From: Comamonadaceae bacterium
GTDB lineage: Bacteria; Pseudomonadota; Gammaproteobacteria; Burkholderiales; Burkholderiaceae_C
Assembly: GCA_947475685.1 (NCBI GenBank)
Contig: CANJNC010000003.1
Location: 47,975-111,974 of the forward strand
Reading direction: 5' to 3'
DNA length: 64,000 bases
Positions within the stretch are counted from its first letter, which is position 1. Each line of letters opens with the position of its first letter. A program made the position numbers and the translations under genes. The notes beneath the pieces are model-generated. The model was given only the letters and a program-made list of their open reading frames with translations. It was not told the origin of the DNA and did no database searches. This document shows, piece by piece, positions 46,958 through 57,278 of this stretch.

Positions 46958-48850
46958 ATGGAACATATTATGTCCTTGAATATTGATACAAAAGGTTTCT
47001 TAAATTATTCGCCTGTAGAGGTGAATAATTCTTTTTTGCTTGATCAAAAGACAGATGCATCTGAGACGGTCAGGGCAGCTTTTGCGCAGGCTTTGGCACA
47101 AACTCAGCAAGCCAATCGTGTCGGAACTCCGTCAATCTTAAGTCCAGAGGTGCCACAAGTGCTGGTCAAGCCTGGCGACAATATGACGACTTTGGTTAAA
47201 AATCACTTGTTGTCCAAAGGATTTGTGCCCAATCCAAGCGATTTGAAGAAAATGGTTTTCGATCTGGCTCGTCAAAACGGCATCGCAAACCCCAATTTGA
47301 TATTTCCTGGACAAAGACTTCAGTTGGCCTCCTTGGAGGCGAGTTTGCTGGAGGGCTCTTACCAGGCGGACAATAAAAAACCGTCAACGCCAATGCAAAA
47401 AGAGTTGACGGCTTCGGTCTCAGACCCTGCAAGTTTTGCAGCAAGCTCTTCAGCCATGCCAAGCGTTGACAAGTCAAGCAACGATTTGGGCTTGTCCGAT
47501 GGTGAGCAAGTGCTTGGGGCACATGAAACTCAAGTTGCAAGCAGTCATTTGGTCAAAGAAAACTTAAAAAGCTCAGACGCGCAAACAAGCATATCCTCGA
47601 ACTTGATGCCTAGGGACGTTTTGAACGAGCCAAGCAGTGCACCAAGAACGAGCCCCTCTCTTATTACTACACAGCAACTCTTGGAGCAAAGAGCGGCCAT
47701 CAGCAAAATGGCGGCAAGTGTGATGAGCTCTGCTTTGAACCCCAATGCGGCCAGTGCGTCTTCAAAGTCGCTGTTGGGGCTCGGCGGGTTGGAAGAGAGC
47801 AATTCGATCACGCCAGGGATGAACAATCTGCCGCTCAACCTTCAAACCAAGCTCAATCAAATGAATGGCATGAATGCCTTAAAGGCAACGCCAAACGCAG
47901 GCTTGACGACTTCGATGAGCTCCATGCCAACGCTCTTGGCCAGTAATCCGATGGATCCCAACAGTGCTTTGACCGCAGCCTCGCAAATTCAATTGATGAC
48001 CAGGCTCAATGGCTCAGCATATCCAATTTTGCAAAAGACATTGGACCGTGCCGTTGACAAGGGATTCATACCCCCACAAGAAAAGCAAGCCGTGCACGAC
48101 AGGATTTTGAATTTGGCCAGGCAGTTTAAATTTGCACCCGATGATTTTGCCAAAGTGACCTTGATGGAAAGCGATGGAATGAACCCCAAGTCCACCAACA
48201 ATCGATGTCACGGGATTATTCAGTTTTGTGATGGGCCCGATCGGGGAGCTGCTAGCGCAGGATTTGCGACCAATCCTAAAGCGATTTTGGGACAAAGTGT
48301 TTTACAGCAATTGGATTTGGTGGGCAAGTACTTTGATCAAACCGGCTTAAAAAATGCGGGTCCTACGCATTTGGATGATTTGTATTTGACGGTTTTAACG
48401 CCAGCGGCAAAAAGTGAGACTCGAGCCGATGTGGGTTTGAACATTGCGGGACCTCAAGCGGCTCACTTGCATGTCAACAAAGACAACCGTGCACCGATCA
48501 CCAGGGATTCTTTGATCAAAGGATTGCATCAAAATGCATTGGATAAATTGGGCTTGGATGAAAGGGCTGTGAAAGACGCCATGAAAAGGGGCGTTCCTAC
48601 GTTGGTCTCAGCTGCGTCTACAAGCTCTCCCTCTGTGGTTTCTTCGGCGATGGCTTCGGCCATTGATGGCCGTGGGAATTTAATCAAACCCAATTTTCAA
48701 ACCCATGCCGCGCTCAATCCCTCAGGAGCTGCACAAGTGGCTTCTTTGGAGAGCCAAATGCAAAACAATTTAAGAAAAAGCCAAGCACTGAGGGTCAATG
48801 CGTATTTGAGCAGTTCGCTGACCGGTGTGAACAATGGAATGGGCAAATGA
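46958..48850 (+). CDS. LysM-type plus lysozyme/transglycosylase-like protein in the flagellar cluster
   Basis: N-terminal VLVKPGDNMTTLVKNHLLSKGF...NPNLIFPGQRLQL (LysM-like); C-terminal FAKVTLMESDGMNPKSTNNRCHGIIQFCDGPDRGAASAG resembling lytic-transglycosylase ES-x-NP...GIIQF. Confidence 0.75.
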   Translation: MEHIMSLNIDTKGFLNYSPVEVNNSFLLDQKTDASETVRAAFAQALAQTQQANRVGTPSILSPEVPQVLVKPGDNMTTLVKNHLLSKGFVPNPSDLKKMVFDLARQNGIANPNLIFPGQRLQLASLEASLLEGSYQADNKKPSTPMQKELTASVSDPASFAASSSAMPSVDKSSNDLGLSDGEQVLGAHETQVASSHLVKENLKSSDAQTSISSNLMPRDVLNEPSSAPRTSPSLITTQQLLEQRAAISKMAASVMSSALNPNAASASSKSLLGLGGLEESNSITPGMNNLPLNLQTKLNQMNGMNALKATPNAGLTTSMSSMPTLLASNPMDPNSALTAASQIQLMTRLNGSAYPILQKTLDRAVDKGFIPPQEKQAVHDRILNLARQFKFAPDDFAKVTLMESDGMNPKSTNNRCHGIIQFCDGPDRGAASAGFATNPKAILGQSVLQQLDLVGKYFDQTGLKNAGPTHLDDLYLTVLTPAAKSETRADVGLNIAGPQAAHLHVNKDNRAPITRDSLIKGLHQNALDKLGLDERAVKDAMKRGVPTLVSAASTSSPSVVSSAMASAIDGRGNLIKPNFQTHAALNPSGAAQVASLESQMQNNLRKSQALRVNAYLSSSLTGVNNGMGK

Positions 48851-48964
48851 GTGGCAACAATTTGCCACTTCTTAAAGAGACACCTACACGATTTGCGACA
48901 AAGAAGGATGAAGTTTGCCGAAGCGCTCAAAAACACCATGACCTATATGAATAAAAAAAGTCCG

Positions 48965-48980
48965 TGGCACAGCTTTTGCA
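48965..48980 (+). promoter_or_regulatory. Sigma54 promoter upstream of flgB
   Basis: TGGCAC-AGCTT-TTGCA, full consensus. Confidence 0.88.
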
Positions 48981-49070
48981 TGATCGGCTTGAGACCTTCT
49001 AACTTGAGGGTTGGGTGTCGGGAAATACAAAGATGTATTCCGATGTTTGGCAAAAAAGGAGCATGAGAAG

Positions 49071-49454
49071 ATGAACTTACTATCAGACGCTTTTGGGATT
49101 CACGAGAGAGCCTTGTCTGTGCGCAGTCAGCGCATGGAAGTCTTGGCTCGCAACATTGCGAACGCCGACACCCCCAACTACAAAGCACAGGACATTGACT
49201 TCAAAGCCATGCTTCAAGATGTCAAGACCGAGTATTTGAACGCAACCAATGACAAGCATTATGCGGGCATTCAAGATGCGCCAGACGATGGCATGCGTTA
49301 TCGAATTCCATACAACAGCTCTTTTGATGGCAACACCGTTGAAATCAGTTTAGAGCAAGCGCAGTTTGGTAAAGCCGCAGGTGACTATCAAGCAACTCTA
49401 CAGTTTTTAGAAAACCGCATTGGCGGAATTCGCAAAGCATTGAAGGGGGAATAA
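49071..49454 (+). CDS. flgB: Flagellar basal body rod protein FlgB
   Basis: FGIHERALSVRSQRMEVLARNIANADTPNYKAQDIDFKAML; start set at ATG 49071. Confidence 0.95.
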   Translation: MNLLSDAFGIHERALSVRSQRMEVLARNIANADTPNYKAQDIDFKAMLQDVKTEYLNATNDKHYAGIQDAPDDGMRYRIPYNSSFDGNTVEISLEQAQFGKAAGDYQATLQFLENRIGGIRKALKGE

Positions 49455-49460
49455 TCGATC

Positions 49461-49889
49461 ATGAGAACCATTGACAGTGTATTTGGGATTGCAGGGACGG
49501 CCCTCAATTCACAGTTGGTCCGATTGAATACGACGGCCTCCAATTTGGCCAATGCGACCACGGTTGCGGCCTCTGAAAAGGATGCCTTTAGAGCCAAACG
49601 CCCTGTGTTTAAAGCCTTGATGCAAGACGAGATGACCAATTCAGCCTTCCCAACCTTGGGTGGCGTGAAAGTCGATCACATCGCAGATGACCCCACGCCC
49701 ATCAGAAGCTTGTACGAGCCCAACAATCCAGCCGCGAACAAAGACGGCATGGTGTTTTTGTCCAACGTCAATGAAATGCAAGAGATGGTCGAGATGATGG
49801 CTGCATCACGGTCTTATCAAAACAACGTCGAAGTGGTCAATACAGCCAAACAACTCATGTCTAGAACCTTAGACCTTACCAAATCCTAA
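49461..49889 (+). CDS. flgC: Flagellar basal body rod protein FlgC
   Basis: VFGIAGTALNSQLVRLNTTASNLANATT...MVEMMAASRSYQNNVEVVNTAKQLMSRTLDL. Confidence 0.95.
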   Translation: MRTIDSVFGIAGTALNSQLVRLNTTASNLANATTVAASEKDAFRAKRPVFKALMQDEMTNSAFPTLGGVKVDHIADDPTPIRSLYEPNNPAANKDGMVFLSNVNEMQEMVEMMAASRSYQNNVEVVNTAKQLMSRTLDLTKS

Positions 49890-49902
49890 AGAGAGATAAA
49901 TC

Positions 49903-50610
49903 ATGTCTACCGTCTCAACCGCCACCCAAACATCCGCACCTTTGCCCAATGGCATTCTTCGCTACGAAGATCACGTGTCCGCTGAAAAGAACAAGCCCCA
50001 AGGTGGAAGCGCCATGGGGCAGGGTGCTTTTCTAACACTCTTTACGACACAGTTGAAAAATCAAGATCCAACCGATCCAGTCAAAAACGAAGCCTTTGTT
50101 GCGCAATTGGCTCAGTTCTCACAGTTGGAAGCCACAACTGCGATGCGAACGAGTTTGGACAAGATGGCACAAAACCAGGCGAATGATCGAATGCTCACGG
50201 GTGCGTCGATGGTGGGCAGAAAAGTGGGCGTTCCCAATGGACCTGCGGTGCTTGCGCTTTCTCAACCGGTGAACGCCGTGACCAATTTGCCAACAGGCGC
50301 TGACAGTGTGACGCTTTCAGTAACGGACAGTAAAGGCAAAGTGATTCGCACTCAGACTTATGACAAACAGTTGTCAGGGGATATGAAACTCACTTGGGAC
50401 GGCGCAGACGATCAAGGCGCTCAAGCGCCAGACGGCACCTACACCTTTGCAATCAATGCGATTGTTGCGGGTGCAAACACGACACCGTCCTTCAATACCA
50501 TGGCGACGGTCAGAAGTGCAGCCAGTGCTGGGACATCAGACAACACATGGCTACTGAATGTAGATGGCGGCAAGTCAGTGAGCTTGACGGATGTGAAGGT
50601 GATCAATTGA
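49903..50610 (+). CDS. flgD: Flagellar hook assembly protein FlgD
   Basis: FLTLFTTQLKNQDPTDPVKNEAFVAQLAQFSQLEATTAM; LTWDGADDQGAQAPDGTYTF. Confidence 0.95.
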   Translation: MSTVSTATQTSAPLPNGILRYEDHVSAEKNKPQGGSAMGQGAFLTLFTTQLKNQDPTDPVKNEAFVAQLAQFSQLEATTAMRTSLDKMAQNQANDRMLTGASMVGRKVGVPNGPAVLALSQPVNAVTNLPTGADSVTLSVTDSKGKVIRTQTYDKQLSGDMKLTWDGADDQGAQAPDGTYTFAINAIVAGANTTPSFNTMATVRSAASAGTSDNTWLLNVDGGKSVSLTDVKVIN

Positions 50611-50698
50611 ACATCGATTAAACAGAAATAAGATTATTTAAGCAGCGAAAGCTATTTTTTTAAGCTCGCATAGAACATCATTTAAACGGAGTTAGAAC

Positions 50699-53560
50699 AT
50701 GTCCTTTTTTACATCCCTCACCGGCATCAATGCCGCCACCGCTATGATGAGCGTGACGTCCAACAACATTGCCAACGCGGGCACGGTTGGATTTAAAAAG
50801 TCAAGAACCGACTTTGGTGATATTTTTGCCACCTCCCCTTTGCAAAAGGCATCCACCACCATCGGTCAGGGTGTATCACTCAAGCAGGTGTCTTTGGCTT
50901 TCTCTCAGGGTAACGTCAGTTTCTCATCAAACACCTTGGACATGGCGATTTCCGGTGACGGTTTTTTCCCATTGAAGTCTCCTGATGGATTCCAAGATAT
51001 TTACACCCGAAACGGAACCTTCATGATGAATGACCAAAACAACGTGGTCAACTCCTCAGGACAACGTTTGATGGCGGCCAAGGTCGATAGCTCGGGCAAG
51101 GCTGACGTGAGCAATATGAATGTATTGACCATCCCACAAAAGACCACAGGACAAGCCCTGCAAACCACACAAGTGACCTTGGGTTTGAATTTTCCTGCAG
51201 ATGCGCCTGTAATTTCTGCAACCTTTAATCGGAATGACTCAACGACTTACAACAAGAGCACGGCCTTGACGGTGTATGACAAGGGAGGTAACGGTTACTT
51301 GGCCACGGTTTATTATCAAAAAACTCAAAACGCCTCACAAGCTTCACCCAACAACAGATGGCAAACCTTCGTCTACGTTGGAGAAACATTGGTCAATGCC
51401 GCTTTGCAACAAGCAACAGATGTCACAACGGGCGAGCCTTTGTTTGTGAACAAATACGGGCAATTAAAGCCCTTGTCCGCGGTGTCTGATTTGTTGGTTA
51501 ACCAAAAGACACAAAAATTTGCCTTGACGGATTTGACCGATGTCAGAACCTCTGCACCCGCCACCGTTTCTGGTGGATTGGCGCCTAATTTAACAACGCT
51601 TTCAAGCGACGGGATTGATTTTGCTGGGTCATATTCTGGCGCTGCGACAGGTCAACTGCCCGTTACCGCCACTTCAATTGATAATTTAAAGAATATGTTC
51701 AGTATCAGTATCGATGGCAGTCCTTCAAAATCCATCAGCTTGGACTATTTGACCAAATTACCCGCTGGGACCAAATTATCGGGTGCGCAAATCGCGCAAG
51801 AATTGCAAAACAACATCAACCGCCAGTTTGGCAATGAAAGGTTGTTCAACTTCAACTCCAATGCAAATCGTAACCTGATAATCTCTACTCAAGGCCCCGC
51901 TGTGAACGGTGTGATTCCTCCTGCGGGCCTTGTCAATTTGGTTTTGGATGGAACGGCGGGCAATCCTGCTCCTTTGGCCGCTCCAGGACAAATGACGATT
52001 GAACAAACAGCTAAAAGTATCAATGATCAGTTGTTGACAGCCAATTCAGGCATCACCGCTGCTTACGATGCTGCTCTGCAAACTTTTACGTTTACACCAG
52101 CTGTGGGCACAACACTGTCCGTGAACACACCCAACGCATTGATGGGTGTGTCGACGACCATCAAACAAGATCCCAATGCAACATCGTTGACGTTGACGTC
52201 TTATCCTCAAGGAGACTTGATCACACCTGTCAAAGATCAACGCTACGGCGCAACAGTCACTTATGACAGTGTGAATCAAAAATTTGTGTTTTCATCAGGG
52301 ACAACCGGTGACAACTCAAGCATCAAAATATCGACCAAGAGCAGCGATTTGGGAAATAGTTTTGCAAGAAATAAATTGGGTTTGATTGAATCCGATCCCA
52401 ATGGCAATGCGATTGGTACGGTCGATGCTGCCGTTGCAGCCAACAACAATGTCAAAACGGTGACGTACACCATTGATAAATCCGATATTGCTGTTCGTGG
52501 AACGACTTCAACCGCTGCGATCATGACGGGTTCTTCCATTGGAATTAACTTGAATCAAAACTTTGAGGTGAATGCTTCAAACAACAAGTTTGTGGTTTCT
52601 GTGGACGATGTCAAAGGCACCGTGGTGATCCCGCCTTTGCCGAACTACACCTTGGACAGTTTTGTGCAAGCTTTGCAAGATGGTATCAATCGCTTAAAGG
52701 GTCCTCCAGTCTTGAATGGCTTGACGGGTTCCAGCGTCTCGGGTGTAAAGGTTTCCTACGATCCATTGAAAAATGCCTTGTCTTTTAAATCTGGAACGGC
52801 TTCAACCAACTCATTTATCAAAGTCAGTGGAGATTCGGTATGGGGTTTGTCCAACGTGACAGCTGCTCGCGGAGCGACCTCCTCTTGGATCAAACCCACG
52901 CAATCAACGGTCACATCCTCTGGAACGCCCGTGTCACAGTACATCGATGCGTTTGGCAAGGAGACCTCGAGTGCGACCGGATTCAGTACCTTGCCGGCTT
53001 GGTCACCGATTTACTTGAACAAGGGTGAGTTGACCTTTGATACGGGCGGAAACTTGGTTTCTCCAAAAGGGGGTGCGAAGCTCGATACGGTGTTTCTCCC
53101 CAACGGTAAAGGATCTTTGACCATCAATATTGACTACACGAAGTCCACACAGTTTTCGTCACCCTATGCGGTTTTGTCGCAATCACAGGATGGTGCACCT
53201 GAGGGTGATTTGGTGGGTGTGGCGGTGGGGACCGATGGACTGGTTCAATGTAGTTACTCCAACGGTTCGCAAAATTCACTGGGTAAAGTGGTGTTGGTGA
53301 ACTTTGCCAATCCAGCTGGCTTGAGACAGATTGGTGACGCATCCTTTTATGCCAGCTCCTCGTCTGGTACTGCCAAATTGGGCGAAGCCGGTTCTGCCGG
53401 ATTTGGAACGGTGAAGTCAGGTGCCACGGAGAATGCAAACGTGGACTTGACGCAAGAATTGGTGGATTTGATCACCGAGCAACGAAACTTCCAGGCCAAT
53501 GCGAAAGCCATTGAAACGGACACGACGCTCACACAAACCATCATTCAAATTCGCGCCTAA
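50699..53560 (+). CDS. flgE: Flagellar hook protein FlgE (unusually long)
   Basis: SLTGINAATAMMSVTSNNIANAGTVGFKKSR; DMAISGDGFFPL; C-terminal LVDLITEQRNFQANAKAIETDTTLTQTIIQIRA; 953 aa. Confidence 0.95.
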   Translation: MSFFTSLTGINAATAMMSVTSNNIANAGTVGFKKSRTDFGDIFATSPLQKASTTIGQGVSLKQVSLAFSQGNVSFSSNTLDMAISGDGFFPLKSPDGFQDIYTRNGTFMMNDQNNVVNSSGQRLMAAKVDSSGKADVSNMNVLTIPQKTTGQALQTTQVTLGLNFPADAPVISATFNRNDSTTYNKSTALTVYDKGGNGYLATVYYQKTQNASQASPNNRWQTFVYVGETLVNAALQQATDVTTGEPLFVNKYGQLKPLSAVSDLLVNQKTQKFALTDLTDVRTSAPATVSGGLAPNLTTLSSDGIDFAGSYSGAATGQLPVTATSIDNLKNMFSISIDGSPSKSISLDYLTKLPAGTKLSGAQIAQELQNNINRQFGNERLFNFNSNANRNLIISTQGPAVNGVIPPAGLVNLVLDGTAGNPAPLAAPGQMTIEQTAKSINDQLLTANSGITAAYDAALQTFTFTPAVGTTLSVNTPNALMGVSTTIKQDPNATSLTLTSYPQGDLITPVKDQRYGATVTYDSVNQKFVFSSGTTGDNSSIKISTKSSDLGNSFARNKLGLIESDPNGNAIGTVDAAVAANNNVKTVTYTIDKSDIAVRGTTSTAAIMTGSSIGINLNQNFEVNASNNKFVVSVDDVKGTVVIPPLPNYTLDSFVQALQDGINRLKGPPVLNGLTGSSVSGVKVSYDPLKNALSFKSGTASTNSFIKVSGDSVWGLSNVTAARGATSSWIKPTQSTVTSSGTPVSQYIDAFGKETSSATGFSTLPAWSPIYLNKGELTFDTGGNLVSPKGGAKLDTVFLPNGKGSLTINIDYTKSTQFSSPYAVLSQSQDGAPEGDLVGVAVGTDGLVQCSYSNGSQNSLGKVVLVNFANPAGLRQIGDASFYASSSSGTAKLGEAGSAGFGTVKSGATENANVDLTQELVDLITEQRNFQANAKAIETDTTLTQTIIQIRA

Positions 53561-53614
53561 TAATTAAACAAATTTTTTAGGTTGCTCATCTCAAGCTTGA
53601 TATAAAGAACCATC

Positions 53615-54379
53615 ATGGAACGTCTTGTTTTTAACTCCACGGCTGCAATGAATGAGCAGCGATTGTCGCGTCAGGTCTTGGCCCATGAAATGTCCAATAT
53701 CAACACCACCGGTTTTAAGAGAACTTATGAAGTGGCCATGAAGGCATTTAAAGCAGATGGTCAGGGTTTTGACTCGCGCTTTCAGCCCCAGGCGATCCAT
53801 ACAGACTTGGTTCAATTGGCACCAGGCCCCATGGTGACCTCGGGCAGAGATTTGGACATCATGATGAACGACGCAACCGTCATGGGTGTGACGGCTCCCA
53901 ATGGAGAGCTTGCTTTTACCAGACGAGGTGACTTGCATTTGAATGTCAACGGTGTCTTGGAAACAGGCACAAACCATGTGATTCAAGCTGAAGGGGGTGG
54001 TGTGATCACCGTTCCAGCAGGCTTTAAGGTGACGATTGCCGATGACGGACAGGTGTATGCCACGGATCCGGCCCAGCCAGGCGTTCAGCAACCCGCAGTC
54101 GTTGGTCAAATCATGCTTAGAGATGCCAGCCAAACTCCTTTGGCCCGCCGGCAAGATGGTTTGTTTAAAGTCGACGGTCAACCGATTGGCTCGAATTTTG
54201 CTTCTGGTCCTAGTAGGGCCACTATTACGACAGGTGTCTTGGAGGGCAGCAATGTCAATCCGATGGAGACCATGGTCAAGTTGATTGAGCAAAGCCGAAC
54301 CTTTGAGAACCAAGTCAGGATGATCAAAGAGGCCAAGTCCAATGACGAGTCGGGTGCTTCAATGATGAAGCTGGGGTGA
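53615..54379 (+). CDS. flgF: Flagellar basal body rod protein FlgF
   Basis: LVFNSTAAMNEQRLSRQVLAHEMSNINTTGFKRTYE; located between flgE and flgG. Confidence 0.93.
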   Translation: MERLVFNSTAAMNEQRLSRQVLAHEMSNINTTGFKRTYEVAMKAFKADGQGFDSRFQPQAIHTDLVQLAPGPMVTSGRDLDIMMNDATVMGVTAPNGELAFTRRGDLHLNVNGVLETGTNHVIQAEGGGVITVPAGFKVTIADDGQVYATDPAQPGVQQPAVVGQIMLRDASQTPLARRQDGLFKVDGQPIGSNFASGPSRATITTGVLEGSNVNPMETMVKLIEQSRTFENQVRMIKEAKSNDESGASMMKLG

Positions 54380-54537
54380 TGGTGGCAATGATTTTTAAGT
54401 TAGACGCGGGAAAAGAGGACTGATATCTAAAGAGGTCCTCTTTTTCTGAAGGTTGGGGCTGGGACAGGAGATGACGAAAAAACGTCATCTTGAATGCCAA
54501 GTCAACCAAACAGATTAAAGAAAGAAAAGAGGGTCTG

Positions 54538-55323
54538 ATGGACGCAGCACTTTGGGTATCAAAAACGGGATTGGATGCGCAGCAAATGCGCATGAATGTG
54601 ATCTCCAATAACTTGGCCAACGTCAACACGACTGGTTTTAAGCGAGATCGCGCGGTCTTTGAAGACTTGCTTTACCAAAACGTTCGTCAAGCAGGTGGAC
54701 AAACCACGGCCAATACCCAGTCACCCACTGGTTTGATGTTGGGTACGGGTGTGAAAGTGGTTGCCACAGAGAAGATTGCTGCTCAAGGCAATATGATCAA
54801 CACACAAAATTCTCTTGATTTGGCCATCACCGGAGACGGCCATTTCCAGATCACCCAGCAAGATGGGACACTGGCCTATTCCAGAGACGGCAATTTTAAG
54901 ATTTCAAGCACGGGTCAAGTGGTCACGGCCAATGGCGCCTTGTTGCAGCCCCCCATCACCATTCCAAACAATGCATCTTCTGTCACTGTGGGTTTAGATG
55001 GAACGGTCTCGGCTGAGCTCAATGCAGGTGGGGGACAACAAAATTTGGGGGTGATTCAAATTGCACGATTTATCAATCCAAGTGGACTCACGCCCATTGG
55101 CAACAATTTAATGACAGCCTCTGCTGCCAGTGGACAGGCGCAGGTTTTGCAGCCAGGTGTCGCAGGTGCTGGAAAAATCAACCAAGGTTCATTAGAGGCC
55201 TCCAACGTCAATGTGGTCGAGGAGATGGTCAACATGATTGAGACGCAACGTGCCTACGAGATCAATTCCAAATCGATCTCGGCCGTTGACGGCATGCTCA
55301 AGTTCTTGAACCAGAACATGTAA
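54538..55323 (+). CDS. flgG: Flagellar distal rod protein FlgG
   Basis: ALWVSKTGLDAQQMRMNVISNNLANVNTTGFKRDRAVFEDLLYQN; VEEMVNMIETQRAYEINSKSISAVDGMLKFLNQ. Confidence 0.96.
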   Translation: MDAALWVSKTGLDAQQMRMNVISNNLANVNTTGFKRDRAVFEDLLYQNVRQAGGQTTANTQSPTGLMLGTGVKVVATEKIAAQGNMINTQNSLDLAITGDGHFQITQQDGTLAYSRDGNFKISSTGQVVTANGALLQPPITIPNNASSVTVGLDGTVSAELNAGGGQQNLGVIQIARFINPSGLTPIGNNLMTASAASGQAQVLQPGVAGAGKINQGSLEASNVNVVEEMVNMIETQRAYEINSKSISAVDGMLKFLNQNM

Positions 55324-55342
55324 ACGTGACTTGAAAAACCAA

Positions 55343-56110
55343 ATGAAACAAAACTCGGATTTTTTAATGAACACATTTAATGCTCTATCGTCTAAATCGG
55401 TCTCTTTCCAAAAAACTTTAGGTTTTGTGGGGGGAGTCTTTCTAAGTGCTTTATTGCTTTCAAACTTGGGCGGCTGTGCTACGCCAGTGCCAGAGGTCAA
55501 TTCATTGGCACCGTCTCCTGACTTTACGCCTGTCTTTCCATTGGCCAGTGATCGTCCCAAGATGGCGACAGGTGGTATTTATGGCAATTCACAAAATGAC
55601 GCTTGGTTTGGGAGAGGACGCAATTATCAGGTGGGTGACATCATCACGGTGCTGTTGAACGAATCCACTCAATCTGCGAGAACACAAAATAGCGATGTCA
55701 GTCGCGTGACGAAGAACACAGCCCTGCCTTCTGGGCTCAGTACGAAACTGGGCTCATTGAGTCCTGTCTTGAATGGTTTGGATTTGAGCCAAGGCACCGT
55801 CAACAGCACAGGAACAGGAAAAGCTGGGCAGCAAGCTTCCTTGCAAGGATCGATTGCGGTCACAGTGGTTGAAATACTGAGCAATGGCAACTTGATGGTT
55901 CGCGGCGAGAAAAAATTAGGCCTGGCCGAAGGCACCGAGGTGATTCAAGTCGCTGGTGTGATTCGACCCCAAGACATTGGTCCCAATGGCACAGTGAATT
56001 CACTGCGCTTGGCCAACGCACAAATTGCATACCGCGGCATTGGTGACTTGGCCAATGCCAGCAAGGTGGGTTGGGGAACCAATTTGATGCACAAGTTTTG
56101 GCCCTTTTGA
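55343..56110 (+). CDS. flgH: Flagellar L-ring protein FlgH
   Basis: Lipobox-like LSNLGGCA; VGDIITVLLNESTQSART; VLSNGNLMVRGEKKLG-type motif (VEILSNGNLMVRGEKKLGLAEG). Start uncertain among nearby codons. Confidence 0.93.
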   Translation: MKQNSDFLMNTFNALSSKSVSFQKTLGFVGGVFLSALLLSNLGGCATPVPEVNSLAPSPDFTPVFPLASDRPKMATGGIYGNSQNDAWFGRGRNYQVGDIITVLLNESTQSARTQNSDVSRVTKNTALPSGLSTKLGSLSPVLNGLDLSQGTVNSTGTGKAGQQASLQGSIAVTVVEILSNGNLMVRGEKKLGLAEGTEVIQVAGVIRPQDIGPNGTVNSLRLANAQIAYRGIGDLANASKVGWGTNLMHKFWPF

Positions 56111-56150
56111 TTGAAAACTTTCAAACCGATTTAAAGAATAGACAACGTTT

Positions 56151-57269
56151 ATGCGTAATTTAATACTTTCCTTGTTGCTTGCTTGTACAGGTTTGGCGCA
56201 AGCTGACCGGATCAAAGATTTGGCAACGCTTGCAGCACAAAGGCCCAATCAATTGATTGGATTTGGTTTGGTGGTGGGTTTGCAAGGGACTGGAGACGAC
56301 GCGTCTGTGCCATTCACCACCCAAAGCATGAAGGCCATGTTGGCCCAATTGGGTGTTCGCATCGACGGCCCCTTGTCGGATTTTGAGCAAGTGGCCACCA
56401 CGGCCCGAGTGGATATCAAGAACACGGCTGCCGTGTTGGTCACAGCCGAGTTGCCTGGATTTGCAAAGCCTGGTCAAAAAATTGATGTCAATGTGTCATC
56501 CATCGGTAAAGCATCCAATTTAAGGGGCGGCAATTTGGTGATGACCGCTTTGAGAGGTGTGGATGGAGAAATCTATGCCTTGGCCCAAGGTTCATTGACA
56601 GCCACGGGCATTGACGCGGCGGCTGCAGGATCCAAAGTCGCGATCGGAGTGCCTACTTCAGCGCGCATTCCATCTGGCGCCATTGTCGAGCGCATGGTGG
56701 ATACGCCCTTTGACAAGGCGGAGAATTTACTCTTGAATCTTCGTGACAACGACTTTTCGACCAACACATCGATCGTGAATGCCATCAACGGCAAATTTGG
56801 TGGTGATGTTGCACAGGCCTTGGATGGAACCAGTATTTCAGTGAGAGCGCCGGCCGATCTCAATCAGCGCGTGGCTTTCATGAGCATGCTTGAGAATTTA
56901 GAAGTTCAACCCAGTGAGCCCAACGCTCGCGTGGTTGTGAACTCGAGAACCGGCACAGTTGTGATCAACCGTGGTGTGAGATTGACTGCCGCTGCTGTGT
57001 CACATGGCACGATTTCGGTCTCTATATCAGCGACCAACGAAGTCTCTCAACCCAATGCCTTGTCCAACGGAACAACGCAAGCGGTTCAAAACGCTCAGGT
57101 CAATGTCAATGAGCCCAATAAGCCCATGTTTCTCTTTAAGCCGGGTGTAGAACTCAGAGATTTGGTGGACGCAGTCAACCAAGTCGGCGCTACGCCTTCG
57201 TCATTGATTGCGATCCTTGAGGCCCTCAAAAGTGCGGGCTCCTTGAGGGCGGAACTGGTCATCATTTAA
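56151..57269 (+). CDS. flgI: Flagellar P-ring protein FlgI
   Basis: RIKDLATLAAQRPNQLIGFGLVVGLQGTGDDASVPFTTQSMKAMLAQLG. Confidence 0.97.
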   Translation: MRNLILSLLLACTGLAQADRIKDLATLAAQRPNQLIGFGLVVGLQGTGDDASVPFTTQSMKAMLAQLGVRIDGPLSDFEQVATTARVDIKNTAAVLVTAELPGFAKPGQKIDVNVSSIGKASNLRGGNLVMTALRGVDGEIYALAQGSLTATGIDAAAAGSKVAIGVPTSARIPSGAIVERMVDTPFDKAENLLLNLRDNDFSTNTSIVNAINGKFGGDVAQALDGTSISVRAPADLNQRVAFMSMLENLEVQPSEPNARVVVNSRTGTVVINRGVRLTAAAVSHGTISVSISATNEVSQPNALSNGTTQAVQNAQVNVNEPNKPMFLFKPGVELRDLVDAVNQVGATPSSLIAILEALKSAGSLRAELVII

Positions 57270-57278
57270 AAGAACATC

